This document shows, one piece after another, positions 4,484 to 6,611 of a stretch of 6,611 bases of DNA (the stretch's first letter is position 1; every line of letters starts with the position of its first letter). This DNA comes from Syntrophales bacterium. Lineage in GTDB: Bacteria > Desulfobacterota > Syntrophia > Syntrophales > UBA2210. The stretch spans positions 1 to 6,611 of the forward strand of contig JAUSPK010000179.1 of NCBI GenBank assembly GCA_030655735.1, written 5' to 3'. The position numbers and the translations under genes are program-made. The notes beneath the pieces were generated by a model that worked only from the letters and a program-made list of their open reading frames with translations, was not told where the DNA came from and did no database searches.

Positions 4484-5878
4484 TCACGTCCCGGCCTTTG
4501 GCCGTTTCTCTGCGGACTCTGCCGCCATTTTCACCGCATCCGCGACCTTTTTGTGTACCAGGGGATTCATGAAGTCGGGGACAACCTCGTGTTTGCCTGC
4601 CAGGGAGGCGAGGGTCTCCGCGGCGCTGAATTTCATGGGATAGGTAATCCGCGAGGCGCCGGCATCGAGCGCGCCCCGAATGATCCCCGGAAAAATCAGG
4701 GCATTGTTGACTGTTCTGCCGTCGAGCGCTACCGCCGCTCCCGCCTCCAGGGCATCGGCGGGGAGTATCTCAGGGAAGGGATTAGCCAGGGCAAAGACAA
4801 TGGGACCCTTCTTCATGCTGCGCACCATATCCTGCGAGACCAGGTTTGATGCCGAGACGCCGATGAAGATATCCGCCTCCTTTATAATGTCGCGCAGGGA
4901 ACCTTTTTCTCCGGTCTTGTTGGTGATTTCGGCAATCGAATTCTTGAAGGCATCCATGTGCTCCGGCCGCCCCCGGTAGATGGCACCCCTCCTGTCGCAT
5001 ATGGTTATATGCCGAAAACCGTATTCCAGGAGCATCCTGCAGGTGGCCATCCCCGCCGCCCCCGCGCCGCTGATAACGACATTGACCCGACCCTTGTGCC
5101 TGCCGGTAACATTAAGCGCATTCAGGAGCGCGGCAAGAATAACCGTTGCCGTTCCATGCTGATCATCGTGGAAAACCGGGATCTGTATCCGTTCCTGCAG
5201 CCTCTCCTCCACCTCGAAACAGAGGGGCGCCTTGATGTCCTCTATCATGATCACGCTGAACGTCTTTGATACCGCCTCAAGGGTGTCGACGATCCTGTCG
5301 GCATCGTCACTGTCTATCAGGAGGGGGACGCAGCTGATCCCCGCCATCTTGTTCAGGATGACGGATTTCCCCTCCATAACGGGCATCCCCGCAAGGACGC
5401 CGATGTTGCCGAGGCCCAGTATCGCGGAGCCGTTGGTGGCGATACACACAGAGTTGCCGATGGAGGTGTATTCTCGCGCCGCTTCGGGGTGCTGCATGAT
5501 GTAGTTGCATACCTGGGCTACGCCCGGGGTGTAGATCATCCGCAGGTCGCTCAACGTCTCCACCTTGACCGTCGGAGTGACGGCTATCTTACCGCCGCGG
5601 TGGATGCGCAGGGCCTCATCTTCGATGGAGATGATCTTGTATCCCTTGAGGTCCTCCAGATCGGACATCGTGTCTGAAAACTGCCGTTCATCATCGAAAA
5701 AGAGTATCACGTCCCGTGTGATATAATGGGAGGTAAGGTGCACCTTGGTAATGTCGCCTAAAACGGCGCCGTGCCTTCCCAGTTCAGTCGCGACCTTGCC
5801 CAGTGCGCCAGGCACATCCGGTATCCTGATGCGTATCTTTTTCGCGACTTTGTAGGCGTATTTTTCTATCTCTGCCAT
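4484..5878 (-). CDS. Malic enzyme with N-terminal ACT domain (malate to pyruvate, probably NAD-dependent)
   Basis: A cytoplasmic enzyme for oxidative decarboxylation of malate to pyruvate and CO2 with a divalent metal. Numbering is from ATG 5878 (464 residues). Residues about 12-90 form an ACT domain (IRIRIPDVPGALGKVATELG), a ligand-binding regulatory module. Then come the malic enzyme marks: Tyr116 in MIYTPGVAQV, Lys177 in ILNKMAGI, metal ligands Glu213-Asp214 (IEDIKAP) and Asp238-239 (HDDQHGTA), the Rossmann loop GAGAAG at 271-276, Asp295 ending the second Rossmann strand (which favours NAD over NADP, inference), Asn366 in ALANPFPEI, and NNALIFPG from Asn391. All core catalytic residues appear present. 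The common GRSDYPNQ motif before the NN pair is reduced to GRTV. A GTG at 5890 would overlap the upstream stop (GTGA) but has AAGGGG only 1-2 nt before it; ATG 5878 lies 14 nt after it, so the start is uncertain by four residues. It is the last gene of the plsC operon. The ACT domain suggests allosteric control, perhaps by an amino acid. Confidence 0.93.
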   Translation of the reverse strand: MAEIEKYAYKVAKKIRIRIPDVPGALGKVATELGRHGAVLGDITKVHLTSHYITRDVILFFDDERQFSDTMSDLEDLKGYKIISIEDEALRIHRGGKIAVTPTVKVETLSDLRMIYTPGVAQVCNYIMQHPEAAREYTSIGNSVCIATNGSAILGLGNIGVLAGMPVMEGKSVILNKMAGISCVPLLIDSDDADRIVDTLEAVSKTFSVIMIEDIKAPLCFEVEERLQERIQIPVFHDDQHGTATVILAALLNALNVTGRHKGRVNVVISGAGAAGMATCRMLLEYGFRHITICDRRGAIYRGRPEHMDAFKNSIAEITNKTGEKGSLRDIIKEADIFIGVSASNLVSQDMVRSMKKGPIVFALANPFPEILPADALEAGAAVALDGRTVNNALIFPGIIRGALDAGASRITYPMKFSAAETLASLAGKHEVVPDFMNPLVHKKVADAVKMAAESAEKRPKAGT

Positions 5879-5886
5879 GCGTGTAA

Positions 5887-6246
5887 TCACACCCCTTGGT
5901 GGTTTTCTGACCGTTCCATCCTTTTCCCTATGCGGTAGGCATCCACTACGGAAAAGAGCCAGCAGCAGACAATAAACACCAATATGAGATTGTAATAGGG
6001 AGAGGCACCGGAGGAAGAGGTCTTCGCCAGGTTCGATATAGTCTCCATATCAACCTTGTTCACCTGATTCTGCAGTTGATCGAGGATGGCGAGCGCCCTG
6101 ATGGTGGCCATCCAGACGAGGGCACCTATCCCCACAAGGACGCACACCATGATGGCGATCCCCCGCCGGAGACGTTTCAAATGAATCTGTCCCGCCCCGG
6201 GGAAGGCAAGTCCTGACAGAAGGGCGGCCTTTGTTGAGGGCTTCAT
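5887..6246 (-). CDS. Small TM2-like membrane protein of unknown function
   Basis: The product has 119 residues. The N-terminal part, residues 7-30, reads AALLSGLAFPGAGQIHLKRLRRG, resembling the FPGxGQxYxG...G signature of TM2-domain and related small membrane proteins. A strong membrane helix follows at about 30-51, then a polar segment around 55-80 (LDQLQNQVNKVDMETISNLAKT), and a second helix at about 85-101, ending VDAYRIGKRMERSE, which also resembles the end of such domains. No enzymatic motif is seen. The ATG is well supported: GGGAG lies 6 nt upstream, inside the preceding plsC-like gene, and ATG and stop overlap by 4 nt (6243-6246). Its stop is next to the malic enzyme start. Location in the cytoplasmic membrane is probable and the role is unknown. 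Confidence 0.8.
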   Translation of the reverse strand: MKPSTKAALLSGLAFPGAGQIHLKRLRRGIAIMVCVLVGIGALVWMATIRALAILDQLQNQVNKVDMETISNLAKTSSSGASPYYNLILVFIVCCWLFSVVDAYRIGKRMERSENHQGV

Positions 6247-6611
6247 GTCGTTCTCCCTTCGGGGTAGGTGGGATTAAAATTGGCGATGATCGTGTTCCTG
6301 GTGAAAGCTATCAACTCACCGATAGTATCGTGTGCGTAGCCCTGTGTGTCAACAGGATCTCCCACAACGACCTCTATGGGGCCACGCTTGAAGGCGAGGG
6401 CCCCTTTCGGCAGAACTCTTCTGCTACCGTTTACCGTTACCGGAAGGATGGGGAGACCACTTTCCACGGCCGTCGTAAATCCCCCTTTTTTGAATGAATG
6501 AATTGCACCGTCGGGAAATCTCGTGCCCTCGGCAAAGAACAGGGCGCTGACACCGGGGGGAAGACGTCGTATTCCTTCGCGGATGCTCTGCACCGCTTTG
6601 CCCCTGTCGGT
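6243..6611 (-). CDS. PlsC-type 1-acylglycerol-3-phosphate acyltransferase, C-terminal part
   Basis: The frame is open to the window edge, so the N-terminus lies beyond base 6611; 122 residues are visible, beginning TDRGKAVQSIREGIRRLPPG. FFAEGTRFPDG is the conserved EGTR motif that binds the glycerol phosphate in the LPLAT/PlsC family, followed by FKKGGFTTAVESGLPILPVTVNGSRR, the usual block with the conserved Gly and the Pro-Val/Ile strand. The HxxxxD catalytic motif would be upstream and cannot be checked. Family role: acylation of lysophosphatidic acid to phosphatidic acid at the inner face of the cytoplasmic membrane, although lipid A or ornithine-lipid acyltransferases share these motifs. 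It overlaps the next gene by 4 nt, so it is the first visible gene of a tight operon whose promoter is outside the window. Confidence 0.9.
   Translation of the reverse strand, partial: TDRGKAVQSIREGIRRLPPGVSALFFAEGTRFPDGAIHSFKKGGFTTAVESGLPILPVTVNGSRRVLPKGALAFKRGPIEVVVGDPVDTQGYAHDTIGELIAFTRNTIIANFNPTYPEGRTT

Noticed and set aside
4474..4485. GAGGG-TT-CCCTC inverted repeat at the malic enzyme stop, as a terminator.
   Set aside because: The loop would be only 2-4 nt, the stem is short, it overlaps the stop codon, and no T run follows.
4380..4643. Plus-strand 87-codon frame divergent from tetR, a possible target gene of the regulator.
   Set aside because: No Shine-Dalgarno site, it runs into the antisense of the malic enzyme C-terminus, and has no recognisable domain.
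1..6611. CRISPR arrays, tRNA or rRNA genes, insertion sequences, integrase or attachment sites.
   Set aside because: No regularly spaced repeats, cloverleaf-like segments, transposase motifs or terminal inverted repeats were seen on reading both strands.

Overview
The window looks like bacterial chromosome from an anaerobe, most plausibly a Desulfobacterota/'deltaproteobacterial' syntroph or sulfate reducer. That is an inference from gene content: an NrfD/PsrC-type membrane subunit, a relative of the oxygen-sensitive 4-hydroxybutyryl-CoA dehydratase, a QueG-like two-cluster iron-sulfur protein and an ACT-domain malic enzyme. The DNA is moderately GC-rich, genes are packed tightly, and no mobile elements, tRNA/rRNA genes or CRISPR arrays are visible. 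No species assignment is possible from the sequence alone.

Layout. (1) Bases 1-558, plus strand: the C-terminal part of an NrfD/PsrC quinol-interacting membrane subunit, followed by a strong intrinsic terminator (583-613). (2) Bases 627-2168, minus strand and convergent with the first gene: a 513-residue member of the 4-hydroxyphenylacetate 3-hydroxylase / 4-hydroxybutyryl-CoA dehydratase superfamily. It has its own leader, with a TTGACA promoter candidate and a 17-bp palindrome. (3) Bases 2447-4358, minus strand: a probable three-gene operon read as TetR regulator, then SRPBCC-fold protein (4-nt overlap), then QueG-like iron-sulfur protein. The promoter before tetR is unusually clear and is interwoven with two palindromes that look like autoregulatory operators. 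(4) Bases 4484-6611, minus strand: a second probable operon read as PlsC-type acyltransferase (cut by the window edge), then a small TM2-like membrane protein, then an ACT-domain malic enzyme, with 4-nt ATGA and possible GTGA overlaps.

How it may fit together. The TetR, SRPBCC, iron-sulfur and dehydratase-like genes are consecutive and co-oriented. This suggests a small regulated module for an acyl-CoA or aromatic/hydroxy-acid compound, but the substrate cannot be read from the sequence. The most interesting point is the dehydratase-like protein. It keeps the family fold and two of the three cysteines that hold the [4Fe-4S] cluster in 4-hydroxybutyryl-CoA dehydratase, but one cysteine position is valine, the His-to-Cys spacing is one residue short, and an unusual CxxC lies elsewhere in the chain. 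It may be a divergent enzyme with a different cofactor or reaction. The malic enzyme operon looks like central metabolism beside a membrane-lipid gene.
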